Part shown: in pieces, positions 46,996 to 58,757 of the stretch
Position numbering within the stretch: position 1 is the stretch's first letter
Layout: every line of letters starts with the position of its first letter
Source of the DNA: Garcia nutans
Taxonomy: Eukaryota > Streptophyta > Magnoliopsida > Malpighiales > Euphorbiaceae
Direction of reading: 5' to 3'
Assembly (NCBI GenBank): GCA_947685225.1
Contig: CANTUV010000024.1
Location: 26,306,001 to 26,370,000 of the forward strand
Length of the DNA: 64,000 nucleotides
Notes under the pieces: generated by a model
What the model was told of the DNA's origin: nothing
Databases searched by the model: none
Seen by the model: the letters and a program-made list of their open reading frames with translations, nothing else
Program-made: the position numbers and the translations under genes

Positions 46996-47007
46996 GCTCT
47001 GATACCA
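46996..47007 (-). other. Primer binding site, tRNA-iMet type (LARD-C)
   Basis: The minus strand reads TGGTATCAGAGC, starting 8 bp after the end of the 5' LTR. Confidence 0.95.
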
Positions 47008-47014
47008 AAATAAT

Positions 47015-49885
47015 TGTAACACCCCGATACTCCATATAAGTATTATACATATATCTAGTATACATACAGTAAGTATATAAAGTATAAGGATGCCACTTTT
47101 CGTTACCACTTAATATCCTTTAACAGTGTTCAAACCATAATACATTCATTTAAAGAATATTTAGAAAATCATTATACTTTTAATAATCTTACGTATATAT
47201 ATAATCATATCTTTGTCCAAAACTTCATTTATACATAAGAATACACTTCATCAAAAATACATCATAATTAAAAGTTATGCATGTATGGATTACCCTCTAG
47301 TTGGTCTCGACAAACTCTTACTCTTCTCATGGCATAACGAAAGACTTCATATCTTCCACCTAGTCACCTGCGCGATTACACATCCGCGCTAAGCCCGAGA
47401 GCTTAGTAGTACAAATATAAAATATAACATACATTATAGAAATTCTAACATACAATGATATATCAAGTCAACGTACCATTAGTTCTTATCATGTTTTACC
47501 TTTTTCATTGCACCTTTCATATATCTCAACTAATTTTATATTATATACGTTTATACAAACCATTATCATCAACCACAATCCATTACTAAGACTCACAATC
47601 AATATATCAATACACATACATTATATATCATTCCAATCATGAATCACATTTCCAATAAAAACAATCCTTATCACCAACCACAATCCATCATTAATACCCA
47701 CAATTAATATATCAATACACACATCACATATCATTCTTCATAACATTATTTTATTCCCAAGTCACCAATCATAAATCACATTTCCAACAAAGGCAACCAT
47801 AGATCTCATTACTCATTTATTTCCATATTTATATATCACATTGACAATAAAGACTGACTCGGGCCCAAAAGACACTAATATGCCATTCAATTTTCAGAGT
47901 TAATGCTTTGGTTCAATCATCACATTTATCATTATCCCAACTAGGCTTCAAGGATTAGGTTCAACCAAGCTTCAAGGGGAACAAAGCATGCTAAGTATCA
48001 ACCCAACTTGGCTTCAAGAACCAATCCAACCTAGCTTCAAGGGTTGTAACATCTCAATTAGGCTTCAAGGATTAGACCCAACCAAGCTTCAAGGGGAGTA
48101 AAACATGTTAAACTTCAACCCAACTTGGCTTCAAGGATCAATTCCAACCTAACTTCAAGAGATTGTTACTAATATTAGGCATGCCACCAACAACAAACTC
48201 TGAAAATGGAACAACACATTAGCTACTCAATTCATTTATTATTTCTTTATCCATTCCATTCTCAATTAAATCATCATCTAGGCAAACATGCCTCATTTAT
48301 CACAATTGTATCATCATAGCCAATCACAATGGCTTCACATCACATTTGAATCATCATAGCCAATCACAATGGCTTCACAACTCTATTAAATCATCATAGC
48401 CAATCACAATGGCTTCATAACCCATTTAATTCATCTTTATAATATACAACATCAATTACATTAACTAAACAACATACCATTATTCAATCATATCATCTAG
48501 GCATGTTTCAATCATATCATTCACATCATTATAATTCAAAACATTAGTCCTACATTTCTTTGTCTCAGTTAACATTAAGGTAATTCATCATAAGAAATTG
48601 CATTGCACATACCTTTTTGAATGATCCACATCTCTTCCACACTATTCAAGTCATAATATTAGTCACATTATTCATATAACACATTATCATTCACAAAATT
48701 CACAATGCATAACATAATATTGTTCATATAGAATCATATGCATCATCAAATGTATGTTCAATCTCCACAAAGCAAGAAGAGCAAAGGACAATCACAGTAG
48801 CCAACACACCCAAGGGACACGGCCAAGCTTGTGGCCGTGTCTCTCAACCAAAAACCTCTAAACCAAAAGCAACAGAAGCCAACATGGGCAAGGGACATGG
48901 CCGTGTCTCCTCCAAAAATCACCCAACCCGGCCAAATTTCCATGGACTTGGCCGTGTCTCTCAAAAATATTTTAGGTTGGCCGTGTCTCTTCCTTGGTTT
49001 GGCCGTGTCTCTCATGTATACAAACCCTAAATATGGCCAACTCTCTTTTAATTGCATTTAAACACATTGTGCACATCATAACCTCATTCAAATGGATATA
49101 AACAATGTCATTAACACATATTCATCACAATATTCACAATAACACTATAACAACCATACAATCAATCAATTACCACATCAAACCCTAAACCAACATCAAT
49201 CTTCTTCTTTCAATATCAACATCCACTTAACTTAACATCCTCAAACCAAAACCAATACCAATTTAACTTACAATCCATTTCAACACTTATAAACACATTT
49301 CAACCACACCAATTCATAATCTCAACAAATCAAGACTCACTTCAAACATAACTTCAAAAATAACAAAGGAAAACAAGAGAGTACTTACCTCAATTGAAGA
49401 AATTTCACAAATCTCCAACTTCATCCTTTGATTCTTCCTTCAAATTTGATGTTAGAAATCAAAACACCTCACTTGCTCTTCCTTTTCCTTTGGTAGCCGG
49501 CCACACCAAACAAAGAAGAGAAAATGAAGACAAATCCAACTTCTCTTCTTCTTTAAATATCCACCAAGCAATTTTAACAAGGCAATTACCTAAATGCCCT
49601 CATCCATTTAACTTAACTTTTGTCACTTATATGCCCATTTAAGTAATTTCACATACCACAAATAAATATCCTCTTGCATTGACCAACCATTTTGACTTAT
49701 ATATATATTATATATATTACCATATACACAACATATACACTTTCTCTCTACACATTCCTTTCCTTTTTAAACATCACATAAACATTCTCTTTTCAATTTC
49801 TTTTCTTATCAACATAACATATACACATAATTCCAACAAACAACAATTATATCCAAACTTCTAGGGCAAACATTGGGATATTACA
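47015..49885 (-). repeat. LARD-C 5' LTR
   Basis: 2871 bp, sister of 40699-43573 with few differences by eye. The GC hairpin pair is intact here (GCGCG and CGCGC arms, about 47369-47404), whereas one arm has decayed in the other LTR. Confidence 0.95.
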
Positions 49886-49890
49886 TTACT

Positions 49891-50548
49891 GGCTTAGGAA
49901 ATTAGGATTTTAAATTAATCAAATAGGGAATTAGGGTTTCTGGATTAGAAATTAGGGTTTGGAAATTAAGATTTAGGAAATTAGGGTTCTAGAATTAAGG
50001 ATTTTTAGAATTTGGGTTTAGGGAATTAGCGTTCTTGAATTAATGGTTTTGCTTTTTACAAATTTGGGGTTTTTGGAAATTAAGGTTTAGTTTTTACAAA
50101 TATAAAGTTTTGGAAATTAAGTTTTAGGTTTTACATATTAGATTTCTGACTTAATAATAAACATTAAATGTGCATTCTAATGTTAACCTATAGACTAGGG
50201 CTTAAGATGTATAAAATTATGTTTTAAACAAACTAAATCATGTAACAAAGATTCGAACCATATTGAATTAAATTTGTTATCTACTGGATTAACCTAAACT
50301 ACTAACAATCAATTTTAATTTACTTTTGCTGGATTGAATTACAATATGAAGACATCATGTAATTATTAAAACAGATTGAATTTAAGAATTCAAACTTGTG
50401 TTCATTGGTTCCACCCAATGTGATGCGTCGAACCAAGCTCATGTCTTTGAAAGCCTGCATCATTGAAAGTATTGGTTGGTGCCTTTTGTTATTGCTTTGT
50501 CTCTGTATGTATTGCTTTCTGTGCTGCTAGTTGCAAATTGTTGGATCC
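49891..50548 (-). repeat. Antisense Tat LTR fragment, right of LARD-C
   Basis: Runs of AATTAGGGTTT and a part similar to 17125-17250 (CATTGGTTCCACC) identify the R/U5 part of a Tat LTR on the minus strand. It is cut at 50548 by the next Tat LTR. Confidence 0.65.
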
Positions 50549-50981
50549 TGTAGATACTTAATTTTTGACCCAGTCCAGTCCGATATTTTTAAACAGTCCA
50601 AAATAATTTTTGTGGTATTTTAATATTTATTATTTATTTTAAACTAAATAATATTTTCTTTAATAATATTTACTACTTATAATATTTATTTTTAATATTG
50701 AAAATAAAAAATAAAAATAAAAAAAATCGACGACGGCAAAATCGGCGACGAATTGGCTTAGGCCAATTCGCTGCAGCCGTGCCTCGTAGTTGGCCCTCGC
50801 AAATCCTCGTAGCGCCCAGGCCAATCTTCGCCAGCCCCATCCTCGCACGGCAGTGGCCAGAACTAGTCTCTCCTAGGCTCATGCGCAGTTTTCGCCAAAA
50901 CCTTATTTTACTTGGTTTTTATTATTTTCCTAAACAGATTTTATTTTCTTAACCAATTAGTATTAGGTTTTTATTTTTTCT

Positions 50982-50989
50982 TATAAATA
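50982..50989 (+). promoter_or_regulatory. TATA box of Tat LTR
   Basis: TATAAATA about 80 bp downstream of the GC-rich U3 block; start of R inferred shortly after. Confidence 0.6.
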
Positions 50990-51834
50990 CCACATTAAAA
51001 GACATAGAGAAGGGGGGCTTTGGACTTTTTTGGAGACAAAACTTTGAGAGACAGTGGCTATTAGGGGAAGTAGTTTACCATCTAAAAAAGAATCAATAAA
51101 AAGCGAGGATCCATAATCAAGGCAATAAGTCAGTGTTGTCTTGGTAATTGTTCTGCCATAATTTTACTTAATAAATTGTGGAGGAACCAACAATGAAGGT
51201 ATGTTCCAAACTAAATAAATATAATATGCTTTGATAATTTTTAATTTTAAATATGTTCTTTCTTCACCTAAATTAATTCACAAAAGTTATGTATTTAAAT
51301 TTTTAATACATCACAGTAGCTTCAGCGGGAGAACCATATGGGCTCGTCATGGGTGAATATTTTTTAATGATTGATTTATTTAATTTCAATGCTTGATTTA
51401 TTTAATTTATCATGGATGAATATTTTTCAATTATTATTTGTTTATTAAAATTGTAAGAGGTATTTTTCCATGATTTGGTACCTTATTAATTAATTTTCAT
51501 GTAATTTAAATTTTTTTTTATATTTTGGGATTAATGTAAAGGACATGCTTCCACCTTTCGGTGGGTGTCCTATTTATTTTTAGATATTAGATGATGTAAG
51601 GACATGTTTCCATCCTTGGATGGGTGTCCATTTATGTATTTTGTTTGGACATTGTTGTGATTTTAATAAAGTATTTGTTTATTCTTATGATCACATGTAG
51701 TATGGATAATATCATTATATTTAAGAATTTTATAATATTAAGACCTGAAAAGGAGGTCGGTTCCAATGAACCGGGCATTGTGGGAGTGCTAGACCATTTC
51801 TCACCTTCTCCACATGCACCCATCTTTCCGAACC

Positions 51835-51996
51835 ACGCCTTTCACCAAGCCCATCCTTGATGTAGATGAAGCCGCTTATTTTGCATTGACTTCCATCTGA
51901 AGGCATTCATATCGAAGTAGGCAAGAAGCAAGGGAAGAAAGTGAGTGAACTATTAACCTAATAGGAAAAACCTCAGAAATGATTCAATGCTTTCCT
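51835..51996 (+). other. Unidentified 160-bp insert in Tat LTR
   Basis: Other Tat LTRs pass here from CGAACCCATTAGG directly to GATTCCTTAGGAATTG. This copy has about 160 bp of unrelated, less AT-rich sequence between. One frame reads TPFTKPILDVDEAAYFALTS before a stop, so a captured gene fragment is possible. No target duplication or terminal repeat is evident. Confidence 0.5.
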
Positions 51997-52170
51997 GGAA
52001 ATTCCTTAGGAATTGAGTTATCCACCCCTTTCTATTTTTTTTGGCCCGTTCAGATGGTGACTCCATTTTCTCCAGGCTTAGGCCCGTGTTTTCTAAGGCC
52101 TTGAGCCTAACAGTGCCGAAGTCGTAAGAACCATTCCACCGGGAGTAGGAGCAAAAATTCCCGCTCACAG

Positions 52171-52188
52171 TGGCGACTCCACTGGGGA
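52171..52188 (+). other. Primer binding site, tRNA-Arg type (Tat)
   Basis: TGGCGACTCCACTGGGGA one base after the LTR end. tRNA-Arg priming is the reported feature of Ogre/Tat elements. Confidence 0.9.
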
Positions 52189-53353
52189 TAATAAAAGTTG
52201 ATTCCATTGGTATTTATATTATTCTATTATTTCTTATCATGATATTATCCATTGTATCATTTAGATTGTGTCGTGTGCGTGAGTTAGGATGCCTGTGTTA
52301 CTCTTGTTGTGTTATGTAAGGGATACCATACTTTCATTCAAGGTATGGAGATCAAGCATGGCATAACTACTCATAGACTTATACATTTTGGTATACACTT
52401 GCTATGGGAACCTAAGCCTTTTAACCCAAAGACTAAAGCTCATGTAATTGGCGTAGCTAATTTCCTTAGGTTTTTACCCCAAATGCTTGTTGTTTGACTA
52501 TGGTTAATTTATCTTGGTCTAAATCATGGATTATTTGGTTTGTTCTTTTTCTAATATGACCTAAGGACATTGTAAGCTTAAAATAAATTCCAAAAGACCA
52601 AAGCTATTTTCAAAACTTTTCAAGATGGTCTTTAGACATAAAAATTTTCTAAAAAACAAATAAAAAATTCTTTTCTCATGACCCAAATACAAAGCCTAAA
52701 ATCCATTTTTTCTAAAATTGTTTTACAATGGGCATAGAAATAAAACTATTTTCACAACCTTTTTAAAGAGCTTACAAATATTTAGATCAATTATGGAAAT
52801 ACCAAAAATCAATTATGAGCCTAGTTTATATTAAAAATTATTAATCATGGGTTTGTTTTTGGCATGAATCATTAGTTACTTTTTTAAGTGAGAAATCTAC
52901 TTATAATAAACCTCTTAATTTAGTTTTAATCCAATATAGCATAAAATCTACTATAGTTGGTTGAATGGATTAAAACCTAATTAATGGGAATTATCATGAA
53001 TTGATTTCCATTTCTAAAATATAATTATTGTTTAAAACGTCCGAGAGAATTTTTTGAAAGCAAGATACCCCATGATGGTATTTTGTTAACCATATACCTA
53101 TGAAAAGAGACTCGCTATCCGTGTGTGGAAGTTATAAGATTGGAAGGGACGTTCTACTTATCTTTGTCTATCGTTTGTGCATACATGCATACATACATTT
53201 GCATCTCATATCATTGATCCTCTATGGTTCACAGCCCTAGATTACAATAGTTCAAAAGCCTACGACAACCCCACTTATGCTGGTGATGAAGAATCCAGCA
53301 GCGACTCAATCACTTTCTCACCAAAAGTAATGGAGCCCGAATAAATTCAAAGA
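52189..53353 (+). mobile_element. Tat 5' leader
   Basis: Long leader (about 1.16 kb) before gag. It contains the open stretch at 52309-52497 that also occurs at 15526-15714 on the other strand. Otherwise AT-rich and without motif. Confidence 0.75.
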
Positions 53354-54708
53354 ATGGTGGACGACGCCCTCAATGGTAAAATGGAAGAACTAAAGGAGGC
53401 CCTAGCGGAGACCATGAAGAAACAATTGGCTGAAATTTTAGGGAGCAATGCCAAAGTATCTCCTAGCACCAAGAAGCCAAAGGAAAAAGGGAAGGCTAAG
53501 GTTGGTGAAGTCGCTTTTGATGATGACAAGGTAGTCATCGATGATGATGAAGACTAGGCCTAATACTTCCAAGATCCTCAAGATAAGAAGAAAGAGTCAA
53601 GAGTTGTGGAAAGAGCAATTGTGGAAAAGACTGAAACTTCTGATGTTGAGAAATTGATTGCTGATTTGGAGAAGAAATTTGAGAAGAAGCTAAAAACTGA
53701 AGAGATGTCTAAGATCGACAAACTCTTTGAACAAGATGAGGAGGTCTCTTATAAGTTCAAGATGCCTTCCTTCGCTAGGTACAATGGTACTGGAAACTCT
53801 CATCTCCATGTGAAGCAGTACATCACTGCTATGCAGTCTGCCAGAGCCACTAAGGCTCAAACTCTAAGATATTTTATGCTCTCATTGGACCCTGTTGTCC
53901 AAAATTGGTTCAACACCTTAGAGGAAAGTTCTCAAAAAGATTGGGACATGTTGTACAAGGCTTTCATTTAGCAATATGGGTACAATGTCGAGCTAGAAGT
54001 TACCTTAATGGAAGTTGCTTCCATTAGACTAAGGCAAAATGAGAATTTTGTGGACTATATGAATAGATGGAGAAATAAGGCTGCTTTGCTCAAGAAAAGG
54101 CCTAATGAGTCAGGCCAAATCAGGATGATAATCAGAGGCGTCTTGCCCAACCTCCATGAAAGGCTATCTCACACCCTTATAAGAAACTTCAATGGCCTTT
54201 TGCAAGCTGGCTTGCAAATCGAAGGGTGAGAAAGGAAGAAGAACAACTTTTCGACAAGAAGGAATGAGAAAGGCAACTACCAGTTGGATAATCAAAGCAC
54301 ACAAACGGAAGTTGATGTTAATGCACTGGTTAAGGAAATATAAGATAATTCTCATAATTGGGGAAGCTATTGTCTTGGGTTCTCAATAAGCTACAAAAGA
54401 AGTGATTGTTACAACCCTTGACTCCTCATCCTTTGCCTAATCCTCTTCCACCTAACTTTGATACTAAGCCATTTTTCCAATTCCATCAAAGGCCTGGACA
54501 CGAAACGGACAACTGTATAAAGTTAAGGCATGAGATCCTGAATTTAATTGATAATGAAAAGTTGCTTGAGCCAGATAAGCCCAATACCAAGAGCAATCCT
54601 TTGCCTAAATTTGGAATAGTACCTTCGCCGACAACCTTCATGGTAGGAGGAGGAGTGGAGGAAGATTCTATCTTTCAAGACTGGAATGTCGAAGATGTGG
54701 AATAAGAA
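53354..54708 (+). pseudogene. gag: Tat/Ogre-lineage gag, most complete copy, disrupted
   Basis: One reading frame from ATG at 53354 gives a charged N-terminus (MVDDALNGKMEELKEALAET), a lysine/glutamate coiled-coil-like stretch, then the capsid signature YKFKMPSFARYNGTGN, LRYFMLSLDPVVQNWF, QYGYNVELEVTLMEV, RQNENFVDYMNRWRNKAALL and IRMIIRGVLPNL. After a frameshift near 54350 it resumes with LSWVLNKLQKK, PNPLPPNF, FFQFHQRPGHETDNC and RHEILNLIDNEKL. Stops occur at 53555, 53561, 53972, 54227 and near 54403. In the knuckle the first Cys is Phe. No protease or pol follows, matching gag-only (TR-GAG) elements. It is the structural polyprotein of the particle in intact relatives. Confidence 0.9.
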
Positions 54709-57035
54709 GAAATTTTATTCAATAAACTTCCCTTAGCTTGGTGTGTTGCACTGTTTATTTTACTTTCTTTAATATTTAATTGGAACAATTATGTTTTTCA
54801 AATTTAAAGTTGTTTGAATAAATTATTTTCATCAAATTTTTCATGATTTTTGTTCATTATGGTGTTCAACCGATGATGAATTAGCTTGATCTTTATGAAT
54901 TAGTATATCTATGCATTATAATTCAAATGACTTTACTAGGTAAGGGAATTATTATATAGCATTGAGTTGTGTATGCTTACTTAGTGAGGGCTCCTACATA
55001 ATGACCTTTGTCTAGGTCCTAGTCAGTCTTAGAACATGCTTTGACAAACGTTCGAGGCAAAATTGAACTCTGCTTATTTAAGGGAGAGATGATCTAGGCA
55101 TTGTTTGGTTAGCCAACAACTAGTATCCACCCAATTAAATAGCAATCCCTAGTTGTCCCTTTGAGTCTTCATAAAATTTTAGCTTTCTCTTCATTGGCTA
55201 GTAAACCCAACAACCTACCCTGAGCTGTTGTTACACTTTTGACAAGTCTTATGATCAGTAAGGTGAAGAGGCAAGAAGATCAAAGAAAGGAATGAATAGT
55301 CAAGACATAAGGGTAGTTAAAATTCACCTAATATCTCCAATCTATCAAGATAACATCAGGGTAACAAATGATGTATCTCTATTAAAGAAGATTTATGCCA
55401 CTCCTCTCATGCATTATCAGAAACAAAAGTTGGTATAAACAAGACAACTCTTTTAAAGCTAGAGCCATAAAAAGAAAGAAAAGAAAAGAAGAAGAAAAAA
55501 GAAAGAAAAGAAAAAAGAAAAAAGAAGAAAAAGAAAATAAAATAAAACCCAAAACGGTTCAGAAAGCCAACTGAGTTCTCTTTTACCTAAAGCAGCAAAA
55601 GACTTCCATTTGATTTATAAGGACAGTTTGACTTGAATTGGTCCAACCCAACCAAAGATTCAATCAAAATAAGAGAAAAATGAGAAAATTCATCCAGTTC
55701 TTGAAAGTCCCATACTTGACAGTCCTCCAAAGGAGAAGGACAAAATGATAAAATGCTCAAAGAAAAGAAGGAGTAAGAAAAAGAAAGAGAAAGAAAAGGG
55801 AAAAGAAGAAAGAAAAGGAATGTGGGTATCAACCTTTTTATAAGGGAAAAGACACTCCCAATCAAAATCTAGATTCATGTCAAAAAGAAAGAAGAATGTT
55901 CAAAGCTCTATCTTTCATGCTCCCAACCACCTAAAAGTTTAAACAAGAAATTTGTAGTGTGAGGATTTGCCTATAGTGTTGCAACAGCTCCAATCTCAAA
56001 ATAGCTTTCATTTAACCCGTGTCCCTTATAGACCCCATTTCAAGCCTATTAAAGACTTTTTAATCTCTCTTAGTAGGTAGAGTCTATTAGTGGAGATAGT
56101 TTGGATAAGCATGCATATGAGATAGACAATATTTAAACTCAAACGAGATCTTTGACCAAGTAATTTGTATGTGCCTATCTGAAGTGTAACAGTTCTTGCT
56201 TAAATAGAAATGATTCCCTAGTTTAGTATAGTAACTAGGGTTGTCATGTTATAGATATATTAATTTGGAAAATTGAGTCCTGAGGTATAATGACACTGAT
56301 TTGACAAAGCCAAATATGATTTTAAGATTTAAAAAAAATGTGTGTTTTTGTTATACAAAGCCTTCAAGTTAAGGGAGTATGTTGAACCATCAAACCCCAG
56401 AAGACACATTGGGCAAAGTAAATAATTATTGGCAAGGTGGTGGATGTATCTATGCTGCTTGGGCCTGACCATTCATATTTTCAACACCTTGAAAATAAAA
56501 GCCATAAATGCAAAGCTTTCTGTCATTCTAATGCAAGACTTGAACAGGCATCTGGAAGGAGTCAATGAGAACACTTTAGTTGATCACCTTGATCTGTGAG
56601 TTGATGGAAACACTGTAAGTATTACTCATGCATATCATGCATACATGATCATATCACACTGCATTTTTCTTTGTCAAATGCATACATGAAGAAGATATGG
56701 AATCAGGGGGCATGGAGGGCCCATTGCTTGAGGAAGCTCTAGTCATTTTACAAAAGAAAGAAGAGATGCATGCTTTTGCAAGGAACTAGACAAAATATAA
56801 ACATCAATTAGAGCCTACATGAACAAATCTTTAGTTTGAGCCTACACAGGGGGCAAAAATTCTCCCTCAATTTTTATTTTTACTAAGCAGGGGGGCAAGG
56901 AGAAGATATGAGGGCTAGCTAAAAATAGCTGAATTTTTTGCAAAAGGAAGAACAAAAATATCAAAACAAGAAGAAAGTAAGATTCTCAAAAGAATAAAGA
57001 TGTAAAAGATGAAAGATCAGTGCAGCTCGAAGAGC
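54709..57035 (+). mobile_element. Tat 3' non-coding region
   Basis: Colinear with 3000 down to about 450 on the minus strand. It includes purine-only stretches at 55470-55545 and about 55780-55830, and the block ACAAAGCCTTCAAGTTAAGGG near 56355. No pol motifs in any frame, and the frames present are artefacts of purine runs. Confidence 0.75.
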
Positions 57036-57039
57036 TAAA

Positions 57040-57160
57040 GCCAATATAAGACTAGATGCCAAGGATGAAGATCCAATTTCAAGGGTGAAGACCCAAAGAC
57101 AAGAGATGAAGATCCAAGGTCCAAGGATAAAGATCCATTTTGAGGGTGAAGACCCACAAT
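57040..57160 (+). repeat. GATGAAGATCC tandem repeat
   Basis: Units of about 40 bp with GATGAAGATCCAA and AGGGTGAAGACCCA alternate. Same array as 248-440, reversed. Confidence 0.8.
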
Positions 57161-57189
57161 CCATTAAAGAATGGAACAGCTGATTAAAA

Positions 57190-58140
57190 GGAAGCTAGAA
57201 TTCTCGGTTAGTCAAATTCAATCTCAGGTCCAAGTACCAAACTCAGGTCGAGAACCTATAAATCTAGTTTCGGGCCAAGCACCCAAAAATCCAATTTTGG
57301 GTTTAGCGCACAAATCTAGTTTTCGGTCAAACACCCAAATTCAATTTCAAGTCGCGCACCCACCTCCTGTCTAGGGTACAAATACTTAATCCAGTTTTGG
57401 GTCGAGCACCTAACTCCTGTCTCGGGTTAAATACCAGACTCCAGTTTTGAGTTGAGCACCCAAATCTAGTTTAGGATCGAGAATCCAATTTTGGGTCGAG
57501 CACCCAAATCTATTCTAGGATCGAGAATCCAATTTCAGGTCGAGCACCCAAAATCCAGTCTCGGGTCCAAATACCCAAATCAAATCCAGTTTCGGGTTGA
57601 GCACTCAAAATCAAGTTTAAGGTCGAGCACCCATAATCCAGTCTTGGATTGAGCATCCAAATCAGTCTCAGGTCGAGAACCCAATATTTAATTTTGGGTC
57701 GAGCATCCAAATTTTAGTTTTCGGTTGAGAACCCAAATCAAAATTTAGTTTCGGATCGAGCACCCAAAATCCAATTTTGGGTCGAGAATCCAAATTCAAA
57801 TTCAGTTTTAGGTCAAGCACCCAAAATCCAATTTTGGGTTGAGAACCCAAATCCAAATTCAGTTTCATGTCGAGCACCCAAAATCTAGTTTCGGGTCGAG
57901 AACCCAAATCCATATCTACTATCGCATTGAGTACACAAAATTCAGTCTCGGGTCTAAGTACCCAGTCTCGAGTCCAAGTATCTAAATCAAATTCAATCTC
58001 AGGTCCAAGTACCAGTCACGAGTCCAAATACCCAAATCAAATTCAATCTCGGGTCTAAATACCCAAATCAAATTTAGTCTCGGGTCCAAGTACCCAGTCT
58101 CGGGTCCAAGTACCCAAATCTCGGGTCCATAACCCATCCT
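57190..58140 (+). repeat. GGGTCGAGCACCC tandem repeat array
   Basis: About 950 bp of imperfect units of roughly 25-35 bp with GGGTCGAGCACCCAAAATCC and, towards the end, CTCGGGTCCAAGTACCC. The short palindrome GGGT-CGAGC-ACCC lies in each unit. It is cut at 58140 by the Athila LTR. Frames through it give WVLD- or VSGRE-like repeat peptides that I do not regard as proteins. Confidence 0.85.
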
Positions 58141-58757
58141 TGATAAGTGTATAACTGATGATATTTTTGTGCCTATTTCTTAATATATTTATTGTCAAAT
58201 TGAGTTTAACTTGTTTGTTCAAGTGTTTATTAAGGTTGATTCCAGGAACTTTTGACACGTTGGGACCTTAAGGTTGTTTAGGCTAGAATCACTAATGAAA
58301 GACAAGGAAAGAATCTATTTTGAGTAGATTCTTCAAGTGACACGCCTAGTGACATGTACGTGTCCATGGCCGTGTCATTCAACTACTTTTCAGAAGCTTC
58401 AACATACCCATAGACATGGGCGTGTCACTGAACGTGCCATTACTCCTAACTTACAGAAGCTCTGACATGACTATTTTATTAGTTTTTGTTATAGATTTGT
58501 GTCTTGTTTATTATGATAATTATTGTTTATTCAGGTATTTTGTTAGTTTTTATCGGTTTGTTTAGTGTTTTCATTAATTTTGGTAGTTTTAGTTTATTTC
58601 AGTGTTTATGTCGTTTTTTATCTAGTTTTTAGTATGTGTTTATGTTTTGTTGGTTAATGTTTATTTACTTCTTATTTACAATTTGTTTGAGTTTTGTTTT
58701 AGGTTAAGAAAAGCCAAGGAACCAAGACTAAAAGGAAAAATGGACAGTAGTTGACAC

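Larger units (their letters stand above)
43574..47014 (-). mobile_element. LARD-C internal region
   Basis: AT-rich interior of 3.4 kb, non-coding. The palindrome AATTTCGTCCTCGAAATT (43594-43611) lies next to the polypurine tract. A GC-rich 224-bp insertion at 45529-45752 stands out from the surrounding AT-rich sequence. Confidence 0.85.
40699..49885 (-). mobile_element. LARD-C: complete non-autonomous LTR retrotransposon
   Basis: Minus strand. The 5' LTR is 47015-49885 and the 3' LTR 40699-43573. On the element strand the ends are TGTAATATCCC and TGTTACA. TTACT flanks both sides perfectly (40694-40698 and 49886-49890). The iMet primer site is at 46996-47007 and the polypurine tract at about 43574-43590. 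The interior has no retrotransposon coding motif but carries a SINE-like insertion. It is a third LARD family, related to A and B by interior blocks and LTR module order. Confidence 0.95.
50549..52169 (+). repeat. Tat LTR of the plus-strand TR-GAG element
   Basis: 1621 bp, starts TGTAGATACTTAATTTTTGACC and ends CCCGCTCACA. It contains a GC-rich block (50728-50900), TATAAATA (50982-50989), GTAAGGACATGTTTCCAT and a foreign-looking insert (51835-51996). Directly followed by a primer site. Confidence 0.9.

Noticed and set aside
57171..58258. Frames across the GGGTCGAGCACCC array
   Set aside because: All are products of a tandem repeat open in several frames; the peptides are pure repeats.
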